From the NCBI GenBank assembly GCA_020632755.1, contig JACKEY010000022.1:10948-74947 (forward strand): a stretch of DNA of 64,000 nucleotides. Reading direction: 5' to 3'. The first letter of the stretch is position 1, and each line of letters opens with the position of its first letter. The translations under genes and the position numbers were made by a program. This DNA is from Alphaproteobacteria bacterium. GTDB taxonomy: Bacteria; Myxococcota_A; UBA796; UBA2385. Positions 29,000 through 37,440 of this stretch are shown here, piece by piece. The notes beneath the pieces are model-generated. The model saw only the letters and a program-made list of their open reading frames with translations. It was not told the origin of the DNA and did no database searches.

Positions 29000-29491
29000 T
29001 CAGCGCTCGAGCACCACCGCGTCGCCCAGCCGGATGGTGCCGCCCTGCAGCACCCGCGTAGTGATGCCGCAGTGCATGCGCATCGCGTTGAAGCCGCCGG
29101 GGCCCAGGTTCTCCTCCATCCGGTGGCAGGGGTCGCACAGGCCCGTGTGCTCGAACAGGGCGTCGCCGACGCGGAACCGCCGGCCCTTCAGCGCGTGCAG
29201 GTTGATGCCCGACACCACCAGGTTTCGGCGCAGCAGCTCGGGGTGCACCGGGCGGCCCAGCAGCGCCTCCAGCACGGCCAGGTGCTCGTGCTGGAAGAAG
29301 GTCACCTGGCGCTTGCCGGGGCGCAGGCGAGGTCCCTTGACCGCCCGGTCGCCGAACAGGCCCTGGGCTTCGATCACGTCGACGACGTCGACGCTGTTCA
29401 TGGGCGCCTTGCGCGCCGGGCGCAGGCCGATCCAGCGCAGCACGCCCTGCTGGGGCAGGGAGTCGAGCAGCTCGCGGGTGGACAGGGGCAC
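29000..29491 (-). CDS. MOSC-domain protein
   Basis: 163 residues starting with a GTG one base beyond the HAD stop. The MOSC core is visible: LRRNLVVSGINLHALKGRRF near residue 85, then GDALFEHTGLCDPCHRMEE with the conserved Cys near 118, and the FNAMRMHCGI segment. MOSC proteins are linked to molybdenum-cofactor sulfur transfer and N-hydroxylated-base detoxification (YiiM/YcbX types). The substrate cannot be read from sequence. Confidence 0.85.
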   Translation of the reverse strand: MPLSTRELLDSLPQQGVLRWIGLRPARKAPMNSVDVVDVIEAQGLFGDRAVKGPRLRPGKRQVTFFQHEHLAVLEALLGRPVHPELLRRNLVVSGINLHALKGRRFRVGDALFEHTGLCDPCHRMEENLGPGGFNAMRMHCGITTRVLQGGTIRLGDAVVLER

Positions 29492-29492
29492 G

Positions 29493-30344
29493 TCAGCCTC
29501 GGGCGAAAGCGGGGATCTGGTCCATGTGGGTCAGCACGCCGCCGCGGGCGTGACCGCGCAGGAAGTCGGTCTCGTAGGCCGGCGTGTGGGCGTTGGCCAT
29601 CACGGCGACGCGGGCCCCCATGTGGAAGGGCAGGCACAGGTCGAGCTCGAAGATGTCGCCCACCACCACCAGATCGGACCAGCCGAGCCCGTGGCGGTCC
29701 AGCAGCGCCGCGATCACGTCGTGGTACTGCTGGCGCCGCAGCAGCACCGGGCGGCCCAGGCCGGGCAGGGTCATCGACTCCGGCACGGCGGTCCAGTCGT
29801 CGTGGATGACGTACTTCTTCGCGCGGCCGTGGACCCGGTCGACCAGCCAGTCCAGCGCGCCGCCCGGCCCCCCGAGCACCCGGATCTTGTGCTGCACCGC
29901 GTCGGTGTGCGAGTTCGTGACCACGTAGGTCAGCAGGTCCCCGTCGGGACCGAGCGCGCCGAGCACCTCGGCGCCGCCGTCCCGGAAGGCGATCTCCGTC
30001 TTCGGGTAGTTGTACTTGTACAGGATGCCGTCGAGCAGGTGCGTCCGGTCCTGCTCGCGCGAGAAGGCGCCGACCTCGTCGAAGATCTTGCGGGCGACCG
30101 GCATGATGCGCAGGTACGGGTCGACCGTCGCCGGGGCGACGATGCGGCCGCCGTACATCCAGCCGTGGGACTGCGGGTCGGCGGCGATCTCCGCCTCGAA
30201 GCGCCGCGCCAGTTCCTCGACCTCGTCCCGCGACAGGCCTGTGAGCGTCGCGATGTCGGACAGGTAGCCCTCGCGGAAGGGCGCGCCCTCGCGCTCGGCG
30301 TCGGTGACGGTGCCGTCGAAGTCCAGGACGAGGAGGCGGGGCAT
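29493..30344 (-). CDS. HAD-family phosphatase-like hydrolase
   Basis: 283 residues. HAD motif I is DFDGTVTD (Asp8 nucleophile, Asp10 acid/base). Motif II is VVTNSHTD near residue 141, and motif IV is VVGDIFELDL near 228 (acidic metal ligands). The cap between motifs I and II is about 120 residues and unfamiliar. Probably a small-molecule phosphatase. It is followed, one base on, by the MOSC gene, so the two are probably co-transcribed. Confidence 0.82.
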   Translation of the reverse strand: MPRLLVLDFDGTVTDAEREGAPFREGYLSDIATLTGLSRDEVEELARRFEAEIAADPQSHGWMYGGRIVAPATVDPYLRIMPVARKIFDEVGAFSREQDRTHLLDGILYKYNYPKTEIAFRDGGAEVLGALGPDGDLLTYVVTNSHTDAVQHKIRVLGGPGGALDWLVDRVHGRAKKYVIHDDWTAVPESMTLPGLGRPVLLRRQQYHDVIAALLDRHGLGWSDLVVVGDIFELDLCLPFHMGARVAVMANAHTPAYETDFLRGHARGGVLTHMDQIPAFARG

Positions 30345-30472
30345 GCTGGCTCCGGGGGAGGAGGCGTCGAGGGCCTGCGGAGGAGGGACCCCTGCTGTAG
30401 CGCGCAGGGCGCTCCGACGTGCGGCGGCGAGGTGATGGTTGGGAGGCGGATCCCCGCTGCTACAGTGCGCCG

Positions 30473-31135
30473 ATGTCCGAGCGCTCGCCGTCCATGATCC
30501 GCAGCCTGGTGCTGGCGGACTTCATCACCCTGCTCAACGCCGCCTGCGGCACCGCGGCGATCTTCGCCTGCCTGAACCACATGGACGTGGCCGGCCGGGC
30601 CTGCGCCGGCGCCGGGCTGGCCCACCGCGCCGACTGCGTCGACAGCCCGTGGCTGTGGGCGGCCTTCCTGTTGCTGCCCTTGGCCTTCGTCGCCGACGCG
30701 GCGGACGGCGCGGTCGCCCGCTGGCGCAACCGCAAGAGCGCGTACGGCGGCGATCTCGACAGCCTGGCCGACACCATCAGCTTCGGCGTCGGGCCTGCCG
30801 TCGTCGCCTTCACCCTGGGCATGCGCGGCTTCTGGGATGCCCTGGTGCTGGTCTACTTCGTGGCCTGCGGCATCGCGCGCCTGGCCCGGTTCAACGTCAC
30901 CGCCGGCGACCTGGCCGACGAGCGCGGCAAGGTCAGCCACTTCGAGGGCACCCCGATCCCCACCAGCCTGGCCTTCGTGCTGGTGCTGTTCGTCGCCTGG
31001 CGCATGCACGCCGTTGGCGACGGGCTGTGGCTGGGTGAGATCCGCGTGGGGCCCGGCGGCTTCCACCCCCTGGTACTCATGTTCGCCCTGAGCGGGACCC
31101 TGATGGTCAGCCGCGTCAGGATCCCCAAGCCCTGA
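30473..31135 (+). CDS. CDP-alcohol phosphatidyltransferase, PssA-like
   Basis: 220 residues with several membrane helices. The complete catalytic signature is present: Asp78-Gly79, Ala82-Arg83, Gly92, Asp96 and Asp100 (DGX2ARX8GX3DX3D). It exchanges CMP in a CDP-diacylglycerol for an alcohol. The N-terminal LVLADFITLLNAACG and the GTPIPTSLA segment are PssA-like (phosphatidylserine synthase, class II), but the alcohol is not certain. ATG at 30473 chosen since the upstream in-frame extension has no family match. Confidence 0.88.
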   Translation: MSERSPSMIRSLVLADFITLLNAACGTAAIFACLNHMDVAGRACAGAGLAHRADCVDSPWLWAAFLLLPLAFVADAADGAVARWRNRKSAYGGDLDSLADTISFGVGPAVVAFTLGMRGFWDALVLVYFVACGIARLARFNVTAGDLADERGKVSHFEGTPIPTSLAFVLVLFVAWRMHAVGDGLWLGEIRVGPGGFHPLVLMFALSGTLMVSRVRIPKP

Positions 31136-31145
31136 GGAGTCGACG

Positions 31146-31694
31146 ATGCGGCGTACCGCCCTGGTGCTCTCGATCTGTGCCCTGTCTGCGCTCGCCGCCT
31201 GTGGGGGCGACACCGACACGCCGGCGGCCTCTGGCGCGGGCTCCTCGGCGGGCGCCAAGGCCCCGAAGAAGGCCGACGCCGCCGGGGCGGCCAAGGCGGG
31301 CGGCAAGGGACCCGATCCCCTCGCCGGCAAGTCGATCGCCGAGATCTGCGCCGACGACTCCCTCGCCCTCATCCGCTGGGACTACGACCAGCTGCACAGC
31401 TCCTTCTCCGACCTGTGCTGCGGCCCGGGCAAGCTCACGGACGACGGGCGCTGCGAGATGGACTGGCCGTTCAACGACGTGCCGTCCTGCGACGCCTACA
31501 GCGCCCTGCGCAACGGCATCTTCGCCCGCTACGGCTACCCCTTCACCAAGAAGGAGTGGCAGGACGCCTTCGGCAAGCAGCCCTGGTACCAGCGCCGCGA
31601 GGACTTCGACAGCAGCTGGCTCACCAAGGTCGCCACCGCCAACGTCCAGCGGCTCAAGGACCTGGAAGCGGACAAGGTGGGGTGCATGGACTAG
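31146..31694 (+). CDS. YARHG-domain lipoprotein
   Basis: 182 residues. Lipobox LAAC is followed by an Ala/Lys/Gly-rich linker (about 25-58). Residues about 118-178 match the YARHG extracellular domain (SALRNGIFARYGYPF, then FGKQPWYQ). Four Cys residues in the middle could pair as disulfides. YARHG proteins are envelope proteins of unknown role, sometimes linked to peptidoglycan. It starts 10 bases after the PssA-like gene. Confidence 0.8.
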   Translation: MRRTALVLSICALSALAACGGDTDTPAASGAGSSAGAKAPKKADAAGAAKAGGKGPDPLAGKSIAEICADDSLALIRWDYDQLHSSFSDLCCGPGKLTDDGRCEMDWPFNDVPSCDAYSALRNGIFARYGYPFTKKEWQDAFGKQPWYQRREDFDSSWLTKVATANVQRLKDLEADKVGCMD

Positions 31695-31736
31695 CGACGG
31701 CGTCGCAGGCGTCGCCGGGACGAGCCCGCGGCGCGG

Positions 31737-32321
31737 TCAGTCCCCGTCGCAGCGCAGCGCGCTCGAGATGTCGGTGCAGCCCAGGCCGGCGTAGTACTCG
31801 GGGCGGTCGCCCCAGGTCCAGCACAGGCCGCTCGCGGCCTCTTCCAGGTAGTAGGTGTTGTCGAGCTCGGCGCGATGGATCGTGGTCGAGCCCGGCACCA
31901 GGTCGGAGAAGCTGCCCACGGAGATCAGGTAGCCGCCGTCGCGGGACAGCGGATGGCAGATCTCCCAGGTCGTGCCGTCGCCGGTCGTGTAGCCCAGGTA
32001 GCAGTCCTCTCCGGTCCAGCCCTCGGGGAATGCCTCCGCCAGGCCGAAGTAGTAGCCAGAGGCGGAGCCGCCGGTGAGCATGACGTCGATCCCGCCGCTG
32101 TCCCAGCGGCACTCCAGCAGGGTCTCCCCGGTCTCGGTCCCCGGGTCGTAGCTGTCGTCCATCCAGCCGCCCGAGTCCCACGAGCTGCCCCAGCCCGAGT
32201 CGGTGTCAGGGTCGGCGCTGGAGTCGTCGGTGTCGCTGTGCCCGTCGTCTTCGTCTTCGTCGGCCTTGTCGAAGCAGGCGGTGAGCAGCACGGGGGCGAA
32301 CAGCAGCGCGAGGTGGCGCAT
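31737..32321 (-). CDS. paralogous Cys-rich lipoprotein A
   Basis: 194 residues. Lipobox LLTAC is followed by an Asp/Ser/Gly linker (about 19-65) and a globular domain with spaced Cys: EC, GEDC, CHPLS, LCWTWG and GCTD. The same Cys pattern and many identical residues (WTGEDC, CHPxSxDGG, GC near the end) occur in the 32845-33423 protein, so they are tandem paralogues. The two are separated by the 53-bp repeat array. Function unknown. Confidence 0.75.
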   Translation of the reverse strand: MRHLALLFAPVLLTACFDKADEDEDDGHSDTDDSSADPDTDSGWGSSWDSGGWMDDSYDPGTETGETLLECRWDSGGIDVMLTGGSASGYYFGLAEAFPEGWTGEDCYLGYTTGDGTTWEICHPLSRDGGYLISVGSFSDLVPGSTTIHRAELDNTYYLEEAASGLCWTWGDRPEYYAGLGCTDISSALRCDGD

Positions 32322-32844
32322 CGGGACTCCGGGAGGGGGACGACCGGAAGCCTACTCGGGAACGCGGGCGGTCGGGGCGCGGGAGGGGCGATCGGGACGG
32401 CCCGAACCGGGGGGCGATGGCTTGTCGCCCCCGACTTGGGGCCCTCGATCCCGCCCAAACCGGGGGTCGATGACCTGTCGCCCCCGACTTGGGGCGCTCT
32501 GGACGGCCCGAACCGGGGGGCGATGGCTTGTCGCCCCCGACTTGGGGCGCTCCGGACGGCCCGAACCGGGGGGCGATGGCTTGTCGCCCCCGACTTCGGG
32601 CCCTCGATCACGCCCGAACCCGGGGTCGATGACCTGTCGCCCCCGACTTTGGGCGCTCTGGACGGCCCGAACCCGGGGTCGATGACCTGTCGCCCCCGAC
32701 TTTGGGCGCTCTGGACGGCCCGAACCCGGGGTCGATGACCTATCGCCCCCGACTTCGGGCGCTCGATCACGCCCGAACCCGGGGTCGATGACCTGTCGCC
32801 CCCGACTTCGGGCGCTCCATCCTCCCTGGCCCCCCCGAACGCGC
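32322..32844. other. non-coding interval holding the 53-bp array
   Basis: This 523-base gap between two paralogous lipoprotein genes is filled mostly by the tandem array (32386-32809). About 60 bases on the side of gene A, which should contain its promoter, and about 35 bases on the other side are unique. I see no convincing gene: 53 is not a multiple of three, so any reading frame shifts at each unit. Confidence 0.7.
32386..32809. repeat. eight tandem copies of a 53-bp unit
   Basis: The block TCGCCCCCGACTT recurs at exact 53-base intervals; it starts one base after positions 32424, 32477, 32530, 32583, 32636, 32689, 32742 and 32795. Two variant types occur, with a middle of either GGGGGGCGATGGCTTG or GGGGTCGATGACCTG. 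The first type forms a perfect 8-bp hairpin GGGGGCGA/TCGCCCCC. A partial ninth unit begins at 32810. Copies differ by only a few bases, so the array is probably young or homogenised. Confidence 0.9.
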
Positions 32845-33423
32845 TCAGCGGCACTCGAGCGAGATCACGCTGCAGCCCATGCTGTCCAGGTAGAACGCCG
32901 GGTCGGCGCCCCAGCTCCAGCAGGCGTCGAGCTCGACGGAGCGGAGCATGTAGGTGATGTCCAGGTCGCGCCAGAACAGCGTGGTCTCGCCCTCGACGAT
33001 CTCGTCGACGGAGCTCACGTTGATCAGGGTGCCGCCGTCGGGGGACATGGGGTGGCAGTAGCGGTAGTCCGAGCCATCGGGCCCGACGTAGCCGCCGGCG
33101 CAGTCCTCGCCGGTCCAGGGGTCGGGGCTCTCGGGGGTCTCGCGCAGGCCCAGGCGGAACGGGCCGGCGCCGCCCTCGATGAAGACCCACAGGGCGTCGG
33201 GACCGTCCCAGCCGCAGTCGATGCCGAGCTCGGGCACGGCGGTGTCGATGGTGCCGGGCTCGTCGGGTTCGTCGGGCCAGGCGGTGTCGTCCTCGCCGGT
33301 CCAGCCGCCGTCGTCCCAGGCGCCGCTGTCGGCGGTGGTGTCTTCGTCCTCGTCCTCCTCGGCCTTCTCGAAGCAGGCGGTGAGGACCAGGGCGGGCAGC
33401 AGGCAGGCGAGGCGGCGGATCAT
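32845..33423 (-). CDS. paralogous Cys-rich lipoprotein B
   Basis: 192 residues. Lipobox VLTAC is followed by the same kind of acidic linker (EEDEDED) as its paralogue at 31737-32321 and a matching Cys framework (DCGW, GEDC, CHPMS, CWSWG, GCSV, ECR). The copies are well diverged, so the duplication is old compared with the repeats between them. Role unknown; probably a surface-exposed disulfide-rich protein. Confidence 0.75.
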   Translation of the reverse strand: MIRRLACLLPALVLTACFEKAEEDEDEDTTADSGAWDDGGWTGEDDTAWPDEPDEPGTIDTAVPELGIDCGWDGPDALWVFIEGGAGPFRLGLRETPESPDPWTGEDCAGGYVGPDGSDYRYCHPMSPDGGTLINVSSVDEIVEGETTLFWRDLDITYMLRSVELDACWSWGADPAFYLDSMGCSVISLECR

Positions 33424-33471
33424 GCGGGGGCTCCGAAGACGTCGGCGGCAGCGTAGCCGGAGTTGCCGCCG

Positions 33472-33981
33472 TCAGCCGGGTCCGTCGTCGGCCCCGTAGT
33501 ACACCTCGGTCACCTCCATCTCGACGGGCCCCCGAGGCAGCACGACCTTGAAGAAGTCGCCCTCGCGCTTGCCCATCAGGGCCTGGCCGATGGGGCTCTG
33601 GACGGAGATGCGGCCGACCTTGGGGTCGGACTCGTCCTTGTCGACCAGCCGCCAGGTGCGCTCGACGGGGTCTTCTTCGCCCGGCTCGTAGACGTCGACG
33701 GTCACCCGCGCGCCGAACACGATGTCGGCCCGCGCGGGCATGTCGGCGAGGTCGACGACGGTGACGCCGTCGATCTTCTTGCGCAGGTAGCGCAGGCGGC
33801 TGTCGATCTGCCGCAGCCGCTTCTTGCCGTAGATGTACTCGGCGTTCTCGCTGCGGTCGCCGAGCTCGGCAGCGGCGGTGACCTGCTCGACCACGTCGGG
33901 GCGCTCGGTGTGCCACAGGTGGTCGATCTCGGTGGCGATGGCCTGGTAGCCCTCGCGGGTGAGGTAGCGCCGGTCGCTCAT
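33472..33981 (-). CDS. greB: transcription elongation factor GreB
   Basis: 169 residues. GreA/GreB stimulate transcript cleavage by stalled RNA polymerase. The N-terminal coiled coil carries the tip acidic residues in LGDRSENAEYIYGKK, which is GreB-like (GreA usually has GDLSENAEY). The C-terminal FKBP-like domain has SPIGQALMGKREGD near residue 130. The ATG at 33981 overlaps the stop of the tryptophan dioxygenase gene (ATGA), so the two are translationally coupled. Confidence 0.93.
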   Translation of the reverse strand: MSDRRYLTREGYQAIATEIDHLWHTERPDVVEQVTAAAELGDRSENAEYIYGKKRLRQIDSRLRYLRKKIDGVTVVDLADMPARADIVFGARVTVDVYEPGEEDPVERTWRLVDKDESDPKVGRISVQSPIGQALMGKREGDFFKVVLPRGPVEMEVTEVYYGADDGPG

Positions 33982-35105
33982 GCGGGGCTGCCCTTGCCGG
34001 CGAAGGCGTAGTAGTCGGCCTGGTCGAGGGCCGGCAGCTCGCGTCGGGGGAGGAGCAGGGTGCGCACGGTCCACAGGTCGTGGAAGACGCGCACGCCGGT
34101 GGTCTGGTCGAGGTAGTCGACGCCCGAGCTGCCACCGGTGCCGATGCGGCGGCCGATGACGCGCTCGACCATGCGGGCGTGGCGGGTCCGGAACAGGACC
34201 AGCTGCTCTTCGGTCTCGACGATGGTGTCGAGCAGCAGCCGCGGCCAGGCCAGGAGCGGCAGGGTCCGGTAGCTCTCGATGAACACGAGGGCGGCGCGGA
34301 TGCGGCGCACGCGGGCCCGCTCGCCGGCGTCCTCGATCTCGTCGGCGTGCATGAAGGCCCGCGCCTGGGCGGTCATGCCGGCGAAGCGCGCGGCGACGGC
34401 GTCGGGGTCGACGCCCAGGGCGGCCGGCATCTGGGCGGCCTGCCGGGCATGCACGGCGGCGACGTTGGCCAGGTAGTCGTCGACGAAGGATGCGACGGTG
34501 TCGGCGTCCCCGGGGTCGCCGGGGGAGCTGCCGCGGATGGGCGTGCGGAACAGCCACTGCTGCATGGCCTTGCGCAGGGTGGTCTCGGCCATGGCCCGCT
34601 CGAGCTGGCCGAGGGCCACCGCGCTGCTGGGGCTCTTCTTGGCCAGGTCGCGGATGTGCTCGACGGGGTCGACCTTGCCGTACCGGGGGCGGGTCGCGAG
34701 GTCCATGCCGAGCAGCACCTCGATGACGCGCATCTGGAAGCTCTGGAAGCCGCTGGCGGGCACGAGCTTGTCGCGGAAGGCCAGGAAGTCCTGCGGGGTG
34801 AGCGTCTCCATCACCTCGAACTGGGTGACGAGGTGACGCAGGATGGTGCTGACCCGCCGCAGGTGGTGCACGACGTGGGGGATGTGCTGCTCGTCGACCA
34901 GCTCGGCGGACAGGTGGTCGCGGGCCAGGCGCAGCTCGCGGATGACCAGCTTGAACCACAGCTCGAAGGCCTGGTGGGTGACGATGAAGTGCAGCTCGTC
35001 GGGCATGAGCGCTTCGTCGTCGCCTTCGAGTCCGCCCTGCAGGGCGAGCAGGCGGTCGAGGCCCAGGTAGTCCCAGTAGTTCGGCGTGTGCGTGCGGTCG
35101 GCCAT
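33978..35105 (-). CDS. kynA: tryptophan 2,3-dioxygenase
   Basis: 375 residues. A haem enzyme that converts L-tryptophan to N-formylkynurenine. The conserved ELHFIVTHQAFELWFK segment lies near residue 37 and the GTGGSSGVDYL motif near 318. The haem-ligand His is probably in FRTRHARMVERV. Length is slightly more than short bacterial TDOs (about 280-370). It is coupled to greB. Its product would be the substrate of the KynB at 21568-22200, about 12 kb away. Confidence 0.93.
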   Translation of the reverse strand: MADRTHTPNYWDYLGLDRLLALQGGLEGDDEALMPDELHFIVTHQAFELWFKLVIRELRLARDHLSAELVDEQHIPHVVHHLRRVSTILRHLVTQFEVMETLTPQDFLAFRDKLVPASGFQSFQMRVIEVLLGMDLATRPRYGKVDPVEHIRDLAKKSPSSAVALGQLERAMAETTLRKAMQQWLFRTPIRGSSPGDPGDADTVASFVDDYLANVAAVHARQAAQMPAALGVDPDAVAARFAGMTAQARAFMHADEIEDAGERARVRRIRAALVFIESYRTLPLLAWPRLLLDTIVETEEQLVLFRTRHARMVERVIGRRIGTGGSSGVDYLDQTTGVRVFHDLWTVRTLLLPRRELPALDQADYYAFAGKGSPA

Positions 35106-35174
35106 GGTCGCTCCGGTGCGTTCCTCCCTCTATCGAGGGGCCGTGGTAGCGTCCGCCGCCTGCTGGAGCGCCCC

Positions 35175-36329
35175 ATGTACCCGACCGCCTCCCGGACCCT
35201 GGTCCTCCTCCTCCCCCTGACCGTCGCGGCCTGCGGCCCGGCGGTCTCGATCGGCGAGGAAGACGCCCGCGCCGTCCTCGAGCCCGCCCTCGCCGGCGTG
35301 GCCAACCCCGACCGCGTCGGCCTGCACCTCAAGGGCAAGGCCGTGTGGCTCCAGGCTCCCTTCTTCGACAAGAGCTGCCTGGAGAACAAGGACCTGGCCT
35401 TCAACGACGACCCGGCCACCCGGCCGGGCGGCGGCGGCGGCACCGCGCGCATCTCGCCGACCTACGCGGCCCAGCGCTACCTGACGGCCAGCACCGACAG
35501 CGGCTACTGCGTGTACGCCGGAAAGGGCCTGTCCACCGAGATCACCGCGGCGGAATTCGACTGGGGCACCCAGGACCGCTGGCGCTTCACGGTGAAGTAC
35601 ACGATGGCCGAGCCGACGCCCTGGTTCGACTGCCTGGCCGACGACGTGAAGGAACGCACGATCATCGTGCGCCAGGGCCAGGAAGGCGAGCCCGCCGCGG
35701 TGCTCGAGTCCGACGTGGCGCTGGTCGAGGACGGCGGCTGCCCCGCGCCGCTGCCCGGCGGCGAAGAACGCACCGGGTACGCCCGGCCGACCGCCAGGCC
35801 CAAGGCCGCGCCGAGCAAGGCCGACGTGAGCGCCGCGCTGAAGCGTTTGGACGATGCCTTGTGGGAGGGCGACTTCGCCGCCGTGCTGGACAGCATGGTC
35901 TGCTACAACCTGTTCGAGGAGAACAAGGTCGGCACCTGCTCGATCGGCGAGGTCATCGCGCTCGGCCCGGTGCCCCGCGGCGAGCCCCGCATGAAGGACG
36001 GCACGCCCTGGCTCGAGTACGTCGCCGACCGCTACGACGACTTCGGCGCCATCAAGAAGGACCCCAAGGACCCGACGCTATACCACGTGTCCTACACCCA
36101 CAAGCGCACCAACCGGACCCGCAGCGTGAGCGTGCAGTGGGCCGACGGCCAGTGGAAGGTCGTGGGCGTGGTCGTCCAGAAGGCCGAGGGCATCACGACC
36201 GCGCGCATCCTGACGGACCTGCAGGATCGCGACAAGAAGACGATCTTCGACCGCCGCCTGGCCGGCGAGATGATCGACGAGCAGGGCGACTGGCTGCCCG
36301 GCTTCGAGCCACGGGAAGAGGGGGAGTAG
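35175..36329 (+). CDS. lipoprotein of unknown function
   Basis: 384 residues with lipobox VAAC at the N-terminus. The rest has no recognised domain. There are two parts, about 25-195 and 215-384, separated by a Pro/Ala/Lys linker (ARPTARPKAAPSKAD). Paired Cys residues suggest disulfides in the envelope. It is divergent from kynA with a 69-base gap that should hold both promoters. Confidence 0.7.
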   Translation: MYPTASRTLVLLLPLTVAACGPAVSIGEEDARAVLEPALAGVANPDRVGLHLKGKAVWLQAPFFDKSCLENKDLAFNDDPATRPGGGGGTARISPTYAAQRYLTASTDSGYCVYAGKGLSTEITAAEFDWGTQDRWRFTVKYTMAEPTPWFDCLADDVKERTIIVRQGQEGEPAAVLESDVALVEDGGCPAPLPGGEERTGYARPTARPKAAPSKADVSAALKRLDDALWEGDFAAVLDSMVCYNLFEENKVGTCSIGEVIALGPVPRGEPRMKDGTPWLEYVADRYDDFGAIKKDPKDPTLYHVSYTHKRTNRTRSVSVQWADGQWKVVGVVVQKAEGITTARILTDLQDRDKKTIFDRRLAGEMIDEQGDWLPGFEPREEGE

Positions 36330-36372
36330 GCGGGGAGCGAAGGGCGCTCCGCGAGGCGCTGGCGGGGGGAGG

Positions 36373-36523
36373 GGCTTCGGGCTCCGGGCTCCGGTCTTCG
36401 GGGATCCGCCTCGGGCGGGGCTGGACGTGCGCTGCGTCGTCCGCACCGGCGAGCACGACGCGCCGGGTGGCTCCCGCCGCCTCGCCCTGCCCTCCTGCAG
36501 CCCGAAGCCTGCAGCCCGAAGCC
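36373..36523. repeat. short direct and inverted repeats between convergent genes
   Basis: TGCAGCCCGAAGCC occurs twice in tandem (36496-36509 and 36510-36523). The reverse complement of its core, GGCTTCGGGCT, lies at 36373-36383, so 11-bp arms could pair over a long loop. The 256-base gap (36330-36585) between the lipoprotein and mlaF ends holds no convincing gene. Possible termination or relic repeat sequence. Confidence 0.5.
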
Positions 36524-36585
36524 GTAGCCTCGCCCTTCCCCGACGCCTCGCCGGTCCTCGCTCGCCCCGACGACCGCCTCGCTGC

Positions 36586-37440
36586 CTAGGTCAGGTCCTC
36601 GTCCAGCGTCCCCATCCCGCCCTTCACGAACTCGCGCAGGAAGCGGAAGTCGCTGTGCTTCGCTTCTTCCGGGGTGCCGGTGAAGGCGATGTGGCGCTCG
36701 TAGACCATGGCGAGCCGGTCGGTGACGGTGAAGACGGTGTCCATGTCGTGGGTGACGCAGATGCTGGTCACGCCGAGCCGCTGCTGCAGCCGCAGGATGA
36801 GGCCGTTGATCCGCCGGATGGTGACCGGGTCCAGACCGGTCGTGGGCTCGTCGTAGAGGATGACCTCGGGCTCGACGGCGATGGTGCGGGCCAGGCCGAC
36901 CCGCTTCTTCATTCCGCCGGACAGCTCGCTCGGCTTCAGCTGCTGCACGCCGGGCAGGTCGACGGTCTCGAGCACCTCTTCGACCCGACGGTCCATCTCG
37001 ACCTCGGTCCCCCAGCCGTGCTCGCGCAGGGGGTACTTGATGTTCTCGGCCACCGTCATCGAGTCGAACAGCGCGGCACCCTGGAACAGCATGGCGATGC
37101 GCTTGCGCACGCCGAGCAGCTGGGCTTCGTCCATCTGGGTGACGTCCTGGCCGAAGGCCAGGATCTCGCCGCGGTCGGGCTTGAGCAGGCCGATGAGCAT
37201 CTTGAGGCAGACGCTCTTGCCGACGCCCGAGCCGCCGATGACGGTCAGGGTCTCGCCGCGCCGGATGTCCAGGCTCAGGCCCTCGTAGACGACCTTGTCG
37301 CCGAAGGCCTTGTGCACGTCCCGGAAGGAGATGATGACCTCGCCCGGGTCGCCCTGGTGCCGGCGGCGCACGTCTTCCGGCTCGGCCACGACGGAGGTGG
37401 GCGAGGCGGGGGCACCGGGGGGAGGGGAGGACGCGGACAT
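36586..37440 (-). CDS. mlaF: MlaF-type ABC transporter ATPase
   Basis: 284 residues. It powers phospholipid transport by the Mla/MCE system. Walker A is GGSGVGKS near residue 68, the signature is LSGGMKKRVGLAR and Walker B is VILYDEPTTGLDP, all typical of MlaF. A 35-residue Pro/Ala-rich N-terminal extension precedes the domain. It overlaps mlaE (ATGA). No MCE (MlaD) gene follows in the window. Confidence 0.92.
   Translation of the reverse strand: MSASSPPPGAPASPTSVVAEPEDVRRRHQGDPGEVIISFRDVHKAFGDKVVYEGLSLDIRRGETLTVIGGSGVGKSVCLKMLIGLLKPDRGEILAFGQDVTQMDEAQLLGVRKRIAMLFQGAALFDSMTVAENIKYPLREHGWGTEVEMDRRVEEVLETVDLPGVQQLKPSELSGGMKKRVGLARTIAVEPEVILYDEPTTGLDPVTIRRINGLILRLQQRLGVTSICVTHDMDTVFTVTDRLAMVYERHIAFTGTPEEAKHSDFRFLREFVKGGMGTLDEDLT

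Noticed and set aside
31875..32738. A plus-strand open frame across the 53-bp array with repeated peptides
   Set aside because: It is antisense to lipoprotein A and its repeated peptide comes from the DNA repeat; the frame shifts with each 53-base unit.
32386..32809. CRISPR array
   Set aside because: The units are contiguous 53-bp tandem copies without unique spacers, and no cas gene is nearby.
33978..35105. Complete kynurenine-to-acetyl-CoA pathway in this window
   Set aside because: kynurenine 3-monooxygenase, kynureninase, decarboxylase and semialdehyde dehydrogenase genes were not found; only the first steps and candidate ring cleavage/deamination are present.
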